A DNA stretch of 64,000 nt from Melieria omissa (GCA_963971225.1 OZ020268.1:46116404-46180403); one strand, 5' to 3'; shown: positions 36,150 to 49,740, counted from the stretch's first letter. Numbers and translations: made by a program. Notes: a model not told the origin generated them from the sequence alone.

Positions 36150-37260
36150 GATGGAATGAAAATTGGAAGGATGAAATTTTAAGAAGATATGAAAATTTCT
36201 AAAGTTTTTTTAGATCATTGTGGGACACTCAAAATAGCCTAAATACTAATTTTAAAAATTTTGAAAAAATTTTTACGGAGACAACTCTGACTGCAGAAAC
36301 CGAAAAAATTACATTGATTGATTATTAAAGAGGCGCGCTCCGAAAAATTGCATACTAGAAACTTTGAATTTTATCACTGGACAAGACTCCGAAAGCAGTG
36401 AATGCATTTCAAATGAAGGTCTGACGACAAATGTCGAAAACTGCAGATAATTTTTTAATGAAAAATACCAGACACGGGTTTCAGGAAACTCGGAGCAGAA
36501 TTTCAATTAAAAAATCTAAATGAATTTTTCAAAAACTCTGATTTGATTCTTCATGAATGACCACATATATATTAGTTGAAAACTAGAAGTATTTTCAATG
36601 ATAAAAACATGAGCGAATTTGTTGATGACTATGAATTGATTAAAAAAATAGGAAAATTAGGAAAAATTAGGAAGTTTTTCATTGAGAAAAATATGACTGC
36701 AAGTCTTAAGAGTTTTAAATTGATTTTCCTCTAAGAAGCGCTGACTGCATACTCTGAAAGTTCTGAACTAATTTCCAATACCACCAACCAATTCCAACGT
36801 CTTTTCTTGATCGCCACGTGTGAGAAAATACAGTGTGAATACGACTCGACAGGTGGGCGTGGTACCTCCCACACAACCTAAATTTTTCAAATGAAATATT
36901 TTCGGAGTTATAAGCCGGACAGTATTTGCATCTCACTTCAAACTCTGAAAACTCTGATTTGGTTTTCAATGAAAACGCCTTGACCGCATATTGCCGAACA
37001 ATTTGAAAGGATTTGCAATAAAGAAACTCTGACTTTAACCTCTGAAAATTTGGATTTGTTATTCAATTAAAATCATCTGATTTAAAATGTCACAAATATT
37101 GAAAAATTTACAATAAAAAAGCGCTAACTCAAGACTCCGAAAATTCGGAGTAAGTATCTTAAAAAAGGAATTACGGCAGACTCTAAAAATTTTTAATTTT
37201 CAGTATTGACCCAAAAGGCCAACAAATGGAATTAATTCCGAAAAGATTCCTCCGCAAGGC
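36150..37260. repeat. Degenerate 'CTCCGAAA / CTCTGACTGC' repeats
   Basis: Words such as 'CTCTGACTGCAGAAACCG', 'CGCTCCGAAAAATTGCATACT', 'GACTCCGAAAGCAGTGAATGC', 'GCGCTGACTGCATACTCTGAAAG' and 'ACTCCGAAAATTCGGAG' recur every 60-130 bases. The repeat is too diverged to fix the unit. It shares the TCCGAAA core with the clearer array to the right. Confidence 0.5.
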
Positions 37261-37299
37261 TTAGATATCATAAAAATACCCCAATTTAAAACGCACCGT

Positions 37300-38330
37300 G
37301 TTTATTTCGGACTTTTTACTACTCCGAAACACTCCGAAAGATCCCAAAGCACATTGAACAACTGCCCATTGCCAAAACTAGGCTATTTTTTATACTATTT
37401 GTGCTGAAAAGTAGTTATGATCCTTTTAGCTTACCCCGAAAGTGTACTCCTCAATGTTAGTATTTAAGTTTTGCTTAATAATTACTTTCAGTAACAATTG
37501 CATTGAATAATGAATTATTTTCACACTTTTTGATACTCCGAAACGCTCCGAGAGATTTTAAAAAACTTTGCACAACTTCCTATTACCAAAACTAAAGTAT
37601 TCTTGGTACTTTTTGTGCTGGAAAGCAGTTGTGCTCATTTTAACCTTACTCCGAAAATTTATTTCTTAATGTAAATATTAAATTTTTACTTATTAAAAGC
37701 ATTAAGTATCAATTGCATTGAATAATGAATTCTTTTTTTTTGCTTAATAATTACTTTCAGTAACAATTGCATTGAATAATGAATTATTTTCACACTTTTT
37801 GCTACTCCGAAACACTCCGAAAGATCCTAAAATACTTGCAACAACTTTCCATTGCCAAAACTAAGGTCTTTTTCATACCTTTTGTGTTGTAAAGAAGTTG
37901 TGCTCATTTAACCTTACTCCGAAAATTTATTTCTTAATGTCAATATTAAATTTTTACTTATTAATAACCTTTAGTATTAATTGCATTGAATAATGAATTC
38001 GTTTCACACTTTTTTCTACTCCGAAACATTCCTAAATATTTCACAAAACTCCCCATTGCCCAAGCCAAGCGCCAAAAAGTAAAACTATATCAGTTTTGTA
38101 CTCGTGTTGTTGTTTTTACATGTGTTTAGTAATAAGGGGTAGTTGTGCTCTGTTTAACTTTACTCCGAAAATGTATTTCCCACTGCAGTATTTGATTTTC
38201 ACATATTCAAACAAAATGTCTATTAAGTTTTGTTTTTATATCACTCTGCCTGCTACTCCGAAAGACCCCGAAACATTTCGATATACCCCCCATTGTCAAA
38301 ACTGAACACCACACACCTGTTTTTGTTGTT
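37300..38330. repeat. Tandem satellite, unit about 215-270 bases, about 4.5 copies
   Basis: Units start 'CTACTCCGAAACACTCCGAAAGAT' (shorter in some copies) near 37318, 37532, 37802, 38018 and 38254. Each continues 'CCATTGCCAAAACTA', 'TTGTGCTGAAAAG-AGTTGTGCTC', 'ACTCCGAAAATTTATTTC' and 'TTGCATTGAATAATGAATT'. The second unit contains an internal duplication of the 'AATTGCATTGAATAATGAATT' block, which makes it longer. There is no coding content. Confidence 0.85.
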
Positions 38331-40140
38331 CCCAACAAGCAGCCAAATAAATTTCTGCAGCGTGCTGAGTGTAAGTAGAACAACGATGAAAGTAAATCAG
38401 CATCGAGTTGATGCTAATCAAGTGCGAATATCTGACGCCTCCGAACATGTGGCACATGTTTTCGTAATGTGGAAATTTTCAAACGTCTTGTATTTTATGA
38501 TGAACAATGCAAAAAAACAAAAGCAACAAAAAAGATTATAACGTTGAAGCTGTGCAACGCACACAAAAATCGTCTATGGAAAAGATGCGAATTTGGTTTT
38601 ATGCCATTTTACGTTTCGAATTTTTGTTGGTTTGCTTAATTGCAGCGCGCAAGTTAATTGCCGCCATAATGGCGCATAAAGCTTTGTGCCAATTTTTGAA
38701 ATTATCGCCATCGTTGTTGTTGTTTCTGTGCGGCAAATTGATGACTGTTTACTTGTTGGCAATGCAATTTGACACGCTGACATTTGCGGACAGTGTGCAG
38801 CGACGCAAATTCGTTGGCGGTGCGTTTTGGGCGATGCCACGCATGCGCACAACAACAATTGCAACGCTCCGCGCACTGGTTGTCATTGTTGTGTTGTTGT
38901 GGCGTCAAGTGTGAAATATGAAGGGTGCGAGCGATCAATTCGGCCGCCAGTTCATATGCGCAGCATCCATCTACCCAACGCATTGTTCACTCACTTCAGT
39001 CCAACGAAGTGTGAAGAGCAGCGGCTGCAGTCAGACATTTTAATTGAAGTTATTGATTCTTTTAAAATTTTTTATTTTGCATTTTCATCATTTAAATTTG
39101 TTCATTGAATTTTTGCACATGTCTTTTCGGCGGCTAATTGTCATTGCTGCGCCTCATTTCGCACAATTGAAACTGACTAAATGACACAAATTTGCTGCGC
39201 TCGTGTATGTCTTGGCTTGCTTTGACTTTCGTCAATATTTGCAGCGACTGGCGGATTTCGTTGTGCCTGTCATGTCTGTATGCCACTTTGAGAGGCGCAA
39301 CCAATCGAGTGCATCAAATTGTGTGCGCAAGTTTAATGACTTTTGGCACTTGCAGTTTGGGGCATTCAGACATTTGCAGGCGGCACGTTAATGATCTCTT
39401 GGCTGATTGCCGCCGTTTTGCACACCAAAGCACGATCGATGCATCTTTTGTGGTAATCTGATACATTCGCGAGAAGCATAGAGGACACACAAGTGGAATA
39501 TTTTATAAATTTTGTGATGTCATCAATGGAATTTTTAGCGTTCTGGTGGGTTCTTTATAGGCGGGCATTCAATTTATAATATAAGAGATGTAGAAGGAAA
39601 AGGGTCTTGGAGACGGAGATATTAAAGCATGAAACATATGGAGTGAATTATCAATGTGGACTTTTTTAATACGGTCAACATGACATGAAAAATAAGGCTT
39701 TTAATTAAATGAATTTAATTTATGAATGATTGAAGTTATGATTTCTGGGAGATGGGTGTTTGTGGCATTATTCCACAGGGACTTTGGGCCTCGAAGCTGG
39801 AAAAAAATGCTCTGAGATGCGTTAACCTCAGGCAAACAAGCCCCGTTCTGGAGATGGTGACTCAATAGTTCAGCAAATGCCACAGAACCTAACAAGCCCC
39901 GTGCTCTCTCCTTTTTTAAAGTCTTTTATCTATTGACATCTGATATGAAGTAAATTTTCCAGGATTCGTTAAGTCCATCCTATGTTCCAAAGATCACAAT
40001 GACATCGCAGTATCTTTAAAGACTTGAGTGGCCTATGTTTGGCATTTGGTCGGCTAGTAACGTACCTCACATAAAAATGAACTCACAATTGCTAACTACG
40101 GTCCTCAAAACATATTTCTTAGGTTCTATTGTCATAAGTA
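38331..40140. other. Noncoding DNA with GC-richer island 38.6-39.45 kb
   Basis: Several overlapping open frames on both strands (up to 135 codons at 38507-38914) have mixed composition and no splice or start context. Inr-like TCAGTC at about 38997 lacks a DPE. I treat the island as noncoding, possibly regulatory. Confidence 0.45.
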
Positions 40141-40149
40141 TTGCTTTTT

Positions 40150-41640
40150 GTGATGGTTCCATATGGTCCTGTAAAATCTATGAGTTGTTCTTCCACAGCC
40201 TGGTTATTTTTGACAAATGTCAAAGGCAGCCATGACTTATTTGTCACAATAACATTTTTTGCTCCTAAATCAAAGTTCTCTCCTAGGAACTGCTTGGAAG
40301 ACCCATGTATGGTCGCTAGTTGTGATGTCTTCTACGAATATGGGATCAGAATTTACTTGATCCAGCATTGTTTACATTTCATTTTGAGTCTAAATTTTGT
40401 TACGAAAACATCGTTTAACTATTTATAAATATACCTAAGTCAGTCTGTTCAGTCGTGTTGTAAATGCTTCAATACTATTTGAATGGTGCTCTTTATTAAC
40501 CCTCTTTCTGGAATGCATTCTGCGTGCAATAAATCTAGAAAATTAGAGAAACCAATAGACAGCTTCATGACTTTTTATCTTGGGGGTGCATACTATTTTT
40601 TGACCCTGTATGGTTTTTGAATTCGTAGGATTAAGGAACTTTGACGTGACTTTTTTGTTGCTGCTTGTCTTTTGTGCTTCATTCTGCTGGCTGTTGACCT
40701 GTTTGCATGTCTGAAAGATCTATATTAGGTCAGTAGTTATAATGCTTTTCATGAGCAAAGGATCTGACATTTTATGGGAACGTGGACTTTTTGGGAGACA
40801 GTCGCTAGCTATGATGCTTTCTATGAATGTGGGATTAGAACTGGCTTGATCCAGCGTGTTTTAAGATATCTGCTTTCTCCTTTAGAACAAACCATAGCCA
40901 TCAAAATCAAACAAAGAGGCTCGTAAGTGTTGCCAAAATAACAATCAATCCTTCTCAAACTCTCATGAACTTTCCTTGAACAGAGTTTTCTTCCTTTTTT
41001 GATGTCAAAGATTAGATAAAAGGCGAAGAAGACTGTCTAAGTTCGATAAAAATTGATGATCTCTCGACTTTTCTTTTGTGCCTTTCAAAAGTGCCTATTT
41101 TTGACTCGTGGGAGTTGCCAAAACCACAGGCAATATTTCTTAAGCTCTCGTGCAGTTTTCTTAAGCACAGTTGCCTTCCATTTTTTAAGTTAAAGGATTT
41201 ATTTTAGACAAAGAAGACTGTCTTAGATCGATGGAATCGATGATCTCTCGAATTTTTTTTGTACCATTCAAACATGTCTGTGTGTCGTCTGTGAAGTATC
41301 AAAGATTTTTCGTAGAATTCGCGCAACGAAAAATCAGTTTGAAACACACAATTTAGGGAAAACTCTTGGTTCAATGATTTTTTTATGGAAACAATTTTAA
41401 TGCTTTTTTTATAGGGACTGATTCAAATAGCTGCTAAAGACAAACTAGTCAACAAATGACATGAATGTTTGGCTCAGTAATTACTATAAGTAAAAGTGCT
41501 CAAAAATCAAGAAAATTTTATAAATCAATGGCCAGCTCCATGACTTCTAAGAGACTTTCAGGTGATTTTTCAGTTTCGGCACGTCTTTTGTTCTTCATTC
41601 TATTGGATTTTGACTTGTTTGCATGACAAACTGTACAAGA
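40150..41640. repeat. Diverged large-unit repeats
   Basis: Three overlapping relationships are visible. 'GGTCGCTAGTTGTGATG...GGGATCAGAATTTACTTGATCCAGC' (40309-40370) recurs near 40800-40857. 'CAGCTTCATGACTT...TTTTGTGCTTCATTCTGCTGG' (40559-40690) recurs near 41530-41612, about 970 away. 'GTTGCCAAAATAACAATCAAT...GAAGAAGACTGTCTAAG' (40929-41041) recurs near 41116-41226, about 187 away. The block therefore grew by several rounds of duplication. Confidence 0.65.
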
Positions 41641-43091
41641 ACAAAAATTATGTTTGGTTAGGTTGGAGTGGCAGCCTTCTATGTCAAAAGCTCACTTAAG
41701 CACAAGTTATGACACCCACTTACAGCTCTGAGAATCAAGAATATTCTATTATAATATATATATATATATTATGGCTATATCCCTGATATTCAAAGGCGAT
41801 AGTTTGGTTAGACTAATAAAGAAAGCTGAACCAATACTTATGTCCTCTTATGGCTTCTGAGGGACATTGACACAACATTTGGAAGGTGCGGCTCTGAGGA
41901 GCACAGGCAAAAGTGGTTGGATTGCTGCCTCAGTGAACAAAAAAAAAATCATAAAAATTAAAATTAAAAACGTGGCTGGCGAGTTGAATGTGTATATAAT
42001 TGTTTATTCCGATTAAGTGCCATCGTTAAAAATCTTTTCAAATTACAAATTCCCAATACTTTACTGACAATTCATATAACATTTTAAGAAGTTAGAAATT
42101 TGTTGTTTTTTCTCTGAGTTGCAACGCGAACGCACTAAAATCTACAACTTTCCAACTAAACATTGGCAGCGCACTTCGGTGTTGCACCTTTCCGCGCCAA
42201 CAAACGACCACAAAACAAGTCGAAACCACTTTGGCGCACGTGACGCGACTGCAATTGTGCGCCGCGACAGGGCAGTGCAGTGCGTCAGTGTTATTTTTAG
42301 ACATTAGCAAGAACACTGCCGACTGCATTTGCATTCGCACTGGCACGCTGCGTCGACTTGGCCACGTTCCAAGGCGAAAATCACGCAACAACACGCTTCA
42401 ATATGGCAAAGAGCGCCGTTGCGGCCGAATCTGCCACACGCGCCTAACGCTTAAACGCCTAAACGTCCGAGACAATTCGGCAGTTTCACGATCAAACAAC
42501 AAAAATAGGCGCGGAAATTCTTGATTGTTGTTTGTTTTCTTACTTGCTGATTTTTCGATTTTTTTTTTCATTTAATTTATTTATTTTTTATTTGTATGTG
42601 TGTTTTTTTGCTGCCCAATTTAAACAGTTAACCCGCTGGTCGCTAGTATGACTAATGCCCAATTGGCGAGTGCCGCACTTTACACAACTTCGCTGCACAC
42701 TTTAATTGTTTACTTTTTTTCTTGTTTTTGTTTTTGTTGTTTTTTGTGTACACACTTTTGGGCTGGCAAATGCCGGGCCAGCAATGGGCGCAGGAATTTT
42801 TATGGATTTTCGCTGTGCGCTTTTGCTGTTTGGTGTGCTTGCTGTGCTCAACAATGCTCAATTAAAATGGGTAATTCTTTTAATTTCAAATTCTGATGTG
42901 ATTATGGGATGACTGCAGTTGGTTGCGGAAATGAATTGCCGTCTGGGGTCTTTGAGAATTTCGTAATTTCCATTGAATCAAAATATTGTAATGAAAATAT
43001 TTTGATTCAACTTATACAGCGTTAACTGATTTTCGTGGAATTTATTTGATTAATAATATTTAACTAAATGAATTTTTTCCTTCTTTTTCAG
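41641..43091. other. Noncoding DNA; old retroelement tail at 41.65 kb
   Basis: 'TTGGTTAGGTTGGAGTGGCAGCC' (about 41655) is the reverse complement of the usual non-LTR tail, so a minus-strand remnant probably lies to its right. An (AT)n run is at 41754-41770. A GC-richer island at 42.1-42.5 kb has open frames on both strands without coding character. Confidence 0.45.
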
Positions 43092-43159
43092 GTATGTTTG
43101 GAACAAGATTGTGATTCAGAAAAATTAAAAAAAAATATTAGAAATGCCTAAAAACAATG
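43092..43159 (+). other. Candidate 68-base exon
   Basis: The segment is preceded by 'TTTTTCCTTCTTTTTCAG' and followed by a consensus ATG|GTAAGTCG donor. Joined in phase 0 to the signal-peptide exon it would add 19 codons beginning 'VCLEQDCDSEKLKK' and then stop. Alternatively the ATG at 43144 would start a new protein ('MPKNN' plus a split codon). Splice signals are strong, but the exon is AT-rich and unsupported by similarity, so it may be fortuitous. Confidence 0.3.
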
Positions 43160-46100
43160 GTAAGTCGTTTTAAATTTTGTAGAATTGCATTGAAAATTTT
43201 CTGTTCGGGACATTGAAAGACTATAAATGTAGATTAGCGAAAGCGATTTCAAAGTATTTGTAATGAAATGTTTAATTTTAATTAAACCAGTTAACATGAA
43301 TTTGCACACTATAAGTCAAAAGTCTTTTTCTATGCAATATCTCTGCCTTCGAAAATGAAATAAAAAAAATACCCCAAAAAAGTTTTCCAGAAATTTTTTT
43401 CTCATAGAAATCTTTAACTCCAGACATAAATTCCATAAGTAACTCCACAAAATGAATCAAATCTTTTCTGTTCAGATGCCATACACAACACTGGCTTCTA
43501 AGTTTCCCGCTTCAGCTTCTCAATTCCTCTTCATATCTGTAATATTTATTTTCCTCGCGCTTTCAACTCATCTCCACTGCTTCCCATATTTGCCACCAAG
43601 CTTTGTTTGCCTCTGGCCACCACTTCGAATTAATACCCAAAGATACTCGAGCGCTGCCCAACCGTCTCCACAGCACACAGCTGGTCATTCGAAACAAATT
43701 AACCTAAAAAAAAATATACATCAACAACAAGCAGCAATATGCGCAGCTTCCGTTTTTTTGTTTTTTGGAAGAATCGCTTCAAAAGAGTAACCAAAACAAT
43801 CGACTACAACAAAACACAACAACAAGCTTTTGAGCCAACTTGACTCGCGATAAGAGCAAAACAGGTAAAACGTTAAACGCAACGCGCCATAACAACAACA
43901 ACAATAAGTAAGCCAACAATAATGTTGGCAGCAACTCAACACAGCAGCACAGCCACCAACGAAAATGCGTAAAAATCAACAAAAACCAGAAAATCAAAAC
44001 GACCTTGACAAATCGAAAGAAAACAAAAACAAACAACAAAAACAAAACAAAACAATTTGAATGTAAAAATTATAAAAGAAACAACGAAAATTATTGTAAA
44101 ATAGTTTCAAGTGCGTTGAAGATAAAAGATATGAAAAACAAAAAAACATTATGTTCATCCACTTGTACAGACAGCTGACTGCCAGACAACTACAACAACA
44201 ACAACAGTTACATTGCACTCTGACAACAACCACAGCCAAGGAGCGCATATTCCACACATTCTTGTGCGTTTCTAACCTCACTTTTCGCACTCCAACGCCT
44301 GACAACTGTCACTTTTCGTCAGCTGTCCGCCAGCTCAGCGAAAATCTGCACATATTTGCAGCACATTTTTCCGCGCTGCGATTCGTGTTACGGTAACTCA
44401 AGTCGGCCGCGTCTGCATTTCACAGCGACAGCGTCAGCCAGCTGCCAATCGTCACCACGCGCAGCAAACCGCCGCAGCGCGACTCAAAGTTAATGAACTA
44501 CGAAAAATTTATGGTAGAAGCTGTTTGTTGTTGTTGCTCATCGGTGTTTCGACGCTACCGTTTTTTATCTGACGTCGCTTTTTATTAAAAATAAATAAAT
44601 GTTTTAGCTTTGATTTTTTGCGCCGTAATTTCTTATTGTTATACAATAAATTGAATATTCAATTTGCTGTCTTATTTATGCGTTGATAAGCTGCTCGTCG
44701 AGTGTGTTGAGGCTGTGTGTGTGTGTGTGTCAGTGTTGCCAAAGTGGTTGCTGTCACGGGCCATTGTTGTGTGTGGCGTTTGTTCGGTTTTGTATTTGGT
44801 TACGGTAGCACAATGGACAAATCTCGAGTTTCTTTCAAATTAGTCAAAATGATTTATTTTTATGGAGTTGCACAAATTTGTAGCGAAATTTGATCGGTGA
44901 CTTGAGAGGGTCAGGTCGTGTTAGTGACGCTTAACGGCCGCTAATGTGGCGTGATGGCGTTGTGGCAGCGTCAGCTGTTATTGTTGTAGTTGCAGGCGCC
45001 ATGAACAACATTTGACGTTAAACCATTGAAATTGTTTCTTGTGGGAATTGCTGAAAAGTTGCTTTTAATATTTTTGAGATGTGTGAGTCACTTCTGATTT
45101 AAGCAATCAAAAATGAAAAAATATTTTAATAAAAAGCAATGACATTTAAATTCAAGGACTTCTATTTGAGAGTAAAATATTACCAACCTATTCTTCGGAA
45201 TTGCCTCAAAGCAGTCACTCACATACCATCAGTAGTCTTCTTTTTCTTTGTCTTCTTATCCTCCTTTTGCTTCTAGATTTATTCCAATGCTTTTGCTTCC
45301 AGTATGGTGCCCATTTTTTTGGGCATGAGTCGCTATTAAACAAATATGCAATCATTCGGCATCTAATTACACTATTTTCAATTTTGAACAGCTTACGGTA
45401 TGCAAACAATTTGTTCGTAGCAATTAGTACAAACATCTTGTTTCCAGTAGCTGTCTTGGCATAAACCAGTTAAAATCACTTAAAACTGTTTTCCAATTTC
45501 CATTTCACACCCAACACTAATCAGACCGACAGTAGGTGGTTTCAAAGCAAATTGTGTTCAAAGCTAATTTTTGTATTTTATTGAATGTTATTTTTACACA
45601 AATGCAAATATATTACACGCCGGAAGGTATCAGCCGTATGCTAATAGATATTTGAAAATCATATAAAACATATTTCACAGAGTCTTAACCGCTTTTTAAT
45701 GAGCCTAATTAATTCTTTGCATGAATGAAGGAATCAAAATTTCAAAATGTTGATACGCAGCAGACGATTAACATGAAAAAGAAATACCAAACAGATGTAA
45801 AACATTCTTAAGAAATTTACAAGCATTTAATTTAGTCAAACAAATGGATACGCACTCCAAAAAAATATGTAAATTTCATGCGAATGAGAAGCTCTGGTGT
45901 TGAAACCCTAATTTTTGGCATATGTTGAAGTCTAATTTGATGGGAAGCATAACCAAAGCATTCAGAAGAGAGAAGAATCCCACAACTCACTTTCCATAAT
46001 CGAATGACCTTTTCAATTGTCTTTAGCTGCATTGGGCTGCTTTTCTTTGATGAAATTCTGTTCAAAATGAAACACTTGAAATGTATGAAACAAAATTCAA

Positions 46101-47389
46101 ATCTTTTCAATTTGACCTTCGGCGTTGAAAACCAAAATAGGCACACGCCCTTAAGAACCCGAATCCATAGCCATAGCCAAGTGATGTCGAATGTCGAAAG
46201 ATTTCAACATTGAATCGAAGCGATGGCATCACAATTTCGAGCCTCACAGATCGCCGATTGCATGACTTGAAGTTTGGCTGAAATATTTAATGTATGCAAT
46301 GAAAGAGACCCTCATAAATCTTGCATGTATGACCAAAACGATCACAACCAGTTGCCCCACATATATCAAGTCGGCCTTTGAGCAGTTGGCGACAATATTT
46401 TTACGAAAGCGGCACGCTTGGCCCTACAACTTAAACTTAAGGGCCAACAAAAAATCAATTTTTGTTGGCAGATAATTTTCATTTTCTTTTATGAACCTAA
46501 TCAATGAGTTAATATGTATTATTAAGAAAATTACTTAACCCATTTCGTACTTTTAATTCGTTAACGAATCATGGAAATAGGCAATGTTTGCATTTTTTTA
46601 TTCTAATAAACCTGTGTAATCTAAAGTTTATGTTTTTTATATTTTGATTAGATCTATTAACTTTCTAGTAAAATATTTTTTTGCCATGCCACGCCTTCCT
46701 TATTAAAGCTGAGCGCTGGGCAATTAAATTGAAATGAAAATTGTATTCCCAAAGCATTAAAATAGCTCTAAGCAACCAAAACTCAAGTCAAACTAAATTC
46801 CATAAAAAATTCCTATTCTCTTAATGAAATCTCTGGTTCAAATCTCAGAACTGGACCGCGCCTAGTTTGGATAAAAAACCATAAAAACGTCGAAACGTTG
46901 AACAAATGTTAACTCAAATTGTCAACATGACTCTTTACCAAATATAGAAAGACATACAAATCACAACAGCTGAAAGAGTCAGAGACAAAGAGTTGGAATG
47001 CCAACGAAATAGAAAGCAGTTAAAATCTTTAACAAAAAGCAATAACAAATAAAACAAAGAAATGCTGCAGCCAAAGTTCAACGGAAGAAGCTGAAGAATT
47101 GATTTTTTTCAGTTTTTGATGGAGTTTTGTTGTTTTATTTGCACGCGCATCAGTTGAAACAACTTTTTTAAGTTAAACATTGTGTTGTAAAAACTGTTGT
47201 AAGATACTTTCTTGTAACTGTTGACAGAACCACCATGACGGTCGCTTTGATGTAGACGGCTTTTATAATTCCTTCTTCACAAGTAGCTAAGAACTAAGAT
47301 TCATCTGAAGACAAGTTGAATGTCACAAACTCATCTTTGGGCATATAATGGTTTCTGAATCTCAATTAAACATTTTAATGCAATTCTTT
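43160..47389. other. Noncoding DNA with GC-richer island 43.5-44.5 kb
   Basis: The island has CAACAA runs and open minus-strand frames that are strings of Leu/Cys/Phe from the complementary TTGTTG runs. (GT)n lies at 44714-44730. 44500-47389 shows no supported gene. 'GGTTCAAATCTC' at 46833 resembles a polymerase III B-box but has no A-box partner. Confidence 0.5.
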
Positions 47390-48190
47390 CCAATTCAGTT
47401 CAATTGAAATCAATACAATTAAATTAAATTCGATTCAATTCTTCAATACTCAGTTCAATTCTTTTCAATTCTATTCAATACAGTTCAGTTCAATTCAGTT
47501 CAATTCAATTGAATTCAGTTCAATTCAATTGAATTCAGTTCAATTCTGTTCAATTCAATTGAATTCAGTTCAATTCTGTTCAATTCAGTTCAACTCAATT
47601 CAATTCAATTCAATTTAGTTCAGTTTAGTTCAACTTTATTCAATTTAGTTCAGTTTAGTTCAACTCTATTCAATTCAGTTCAATTTAGTTCAATTCAATT
47701 CAATTCAATGCAGTTCAATTCATTTCAATTTAATTCAATTCAATTTCATTTAATTCAATTTAATTCAATTCAATTCAATTCAATTCAATTCAATTCAATT
47801 CAATTCAATTCAATTCTTTTCAATTCAATTCAATTCAATTCAATTCAATTCAATTCAATTCAATTCAATTCAATTCAATTCAATTCAATTCAATTCAATT
47901 CAATACAATTCAATTCAATTCAATTCAATTCAATTCAATTCAATTCTTTTCAATTCAATTCAATTCAATTCAATTCAATTCAATTCAATTCAATTCAATT
48001 CAATTCAATTCAATTCAATTCAATTCAATTCATTGAAGTCAATTCAATTCAGTTCAGTTCAATTTAAGTCAATACAGTTCAGTTCAATTCAGTTTAATTC
48101 AATTAAATTAAATTCAATTCAATACAAATCAATTTAATTCAATTCAATTTTTTTTTTTCAATTCAATTCAATTCAATTCAATTCAGTTCA
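47390..48190. repeat. AATTC pentanucleotide array, about 800 bases
   Basis: Repeats of CAATT/AATTC with increasing purity towards the middle: flanks (47390-47700 and 48040-48190) are variant-rich (CAGTT, CAATTTAGTT), while 47760-48030 is almost pure. The variant 'CAATTCTTTTCAATT' occurs at about 47815 and 47945, 130 bases apart, suggesting block duplication. The 119-codon open frame across it exists only because the pentamer contains no stop in that frame. Confidence 0.97.
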
Positions 48191-49740
48191 ATAGGTTTTT
48201 TTTTGTCGTACAATACAACAACTTGCTCCGTCCTTCTTTCTGCGACTCCCTCCTGTTTTCTTTCTTGTTCTATTCTGATCATCCTTACTAAAATGTTTTC
48301 TGTCCGTCCGTGTTGTCAACGTATTTGTCAACTTATCATTCATATTTACTTATCTTTTCAATGTATTATTAAAGATCACTCAGCATTAAAACATTTTGAA
48401 AGCTTTTAAATACATCCAAATTTATTCTCGTCACCACTTAAATATTTTTAAACTCTTTGAGTCAGTCATTTGTCAAGTCCCCTTTGCAACTTAATTCGCT
48501 CTATTTATACAAAACGTTCTATGATAGTTTTTTCAATCTTCTTAGATGCCTTAATTTAGGCTTTTGTTCTCTTTGTTTACTGTCTTTTGTGCGCTTATTC
48601 ATGTTTTAATTTTAGTTCTTATTCCATTGACTTTTGGCACCTTTGATAACTGATGCCACCAGACACAATAACAACAATCATAACAACAACAACAACAACA
48701 AGAACAAAATTACAACAAAATGTCCCAAACTGGATTGGCCGCTTTCAGCTTCTCGGACTTATGCAAATTTCATCAATATTTTACTTTTTATCGTTGCCGA
48801 TCTTCTTTTGTGCAATGTTCCCCTCATCTATGTTTGTGTGTGTGTGTGTTGAATTGAATTGAAATTTATCGCACACATTTATAGATTTTTATCGGAAATC
48901 GAAAGTGATTCGTTGCGGGACTTGGCACCAAAAGTGCGGAAACACTTTGAGACGCTGACGGGTGTCGCTGTGTGTGAGTGTGTGTGTTATGACTTTTTGT
49001 TTCGTTTACCTTTGCTGCTTCTTCTTCACTCTGACCAGTGTGCTAATTGATTAATTAAATGTTTATTGGTTTCATTTCTCATTTGCTGATTTTATTGTTG
49101 TTGCTCACAAGTTTTTTTTAATGAAATTTTTCTAATATATTCGCGCTGCATGCACTGACGATCGCATTGCTGCTGTTTTTTTTTTTAATTTTTTCAATTT
49201 ATATGTTTTTGTTTCTTGCAACTGGCACGTTTTGGTGTCGGCTGCTCGCTGTTGATTTTAATTAAACTTTGTATCATTCAATAAATTATTTTTATCAAAT
49301 TAGCATTTAATCAATTAGGCTTTCGCTTGTGTATTTGTTGTTTTTGTTATTTTTTATTGCGTAAATGCTATTTCTATGACTTGGCGTGTGATAGTTGTTG
49401 CTGGCTCGATAGTTTTGCAGTCGCTTGTCGCCGGCCGCGCACGGGTTAAATATCGAAGGTTATGTGCGCTTATCAGTTGTGGACTTTTCATTCAATACAA
49501 AATTATGATAAATTATGATAAAATGAGGAAATTATTTGGTAGATTTGTGAAGGAGAATAAGTTGGCAAAAAGTTTACTTCATTTGGATATCAATAGCCAC
49601 AAAGACATGGCGACGATTGTGGGTAAAAATACGAACAGTACTAAAACAGACTCATAAAAGTGTGTGACAGATGTTGCATGTTGATGTTGTTGTTGAACAA
49701 TGTTGCTTTTTTAATCAACTTCAAATCTCCAAATGCGGCA
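48191..49740. other. Noncoding DNA
   Basis: Contains a (CAA)n run near 48690, (TG)n at 48833-48850 directly followed by TTGAATTGAATTG, and TTGTTG runs. No splice-supported frames. Confidence 0.5.

Noticed and set aside
38507..38914. 135-codon open frame
   Set aside because: Minus-strand frames of similar length overlap it, composition reflects TTGTTG runs, and no splice or domain evidence exists.
47708..48067. 119-codon open frame
   Set aside because: It is the translation of the AATTC pentamer array (repeated FNSIQ residues), not a gene.
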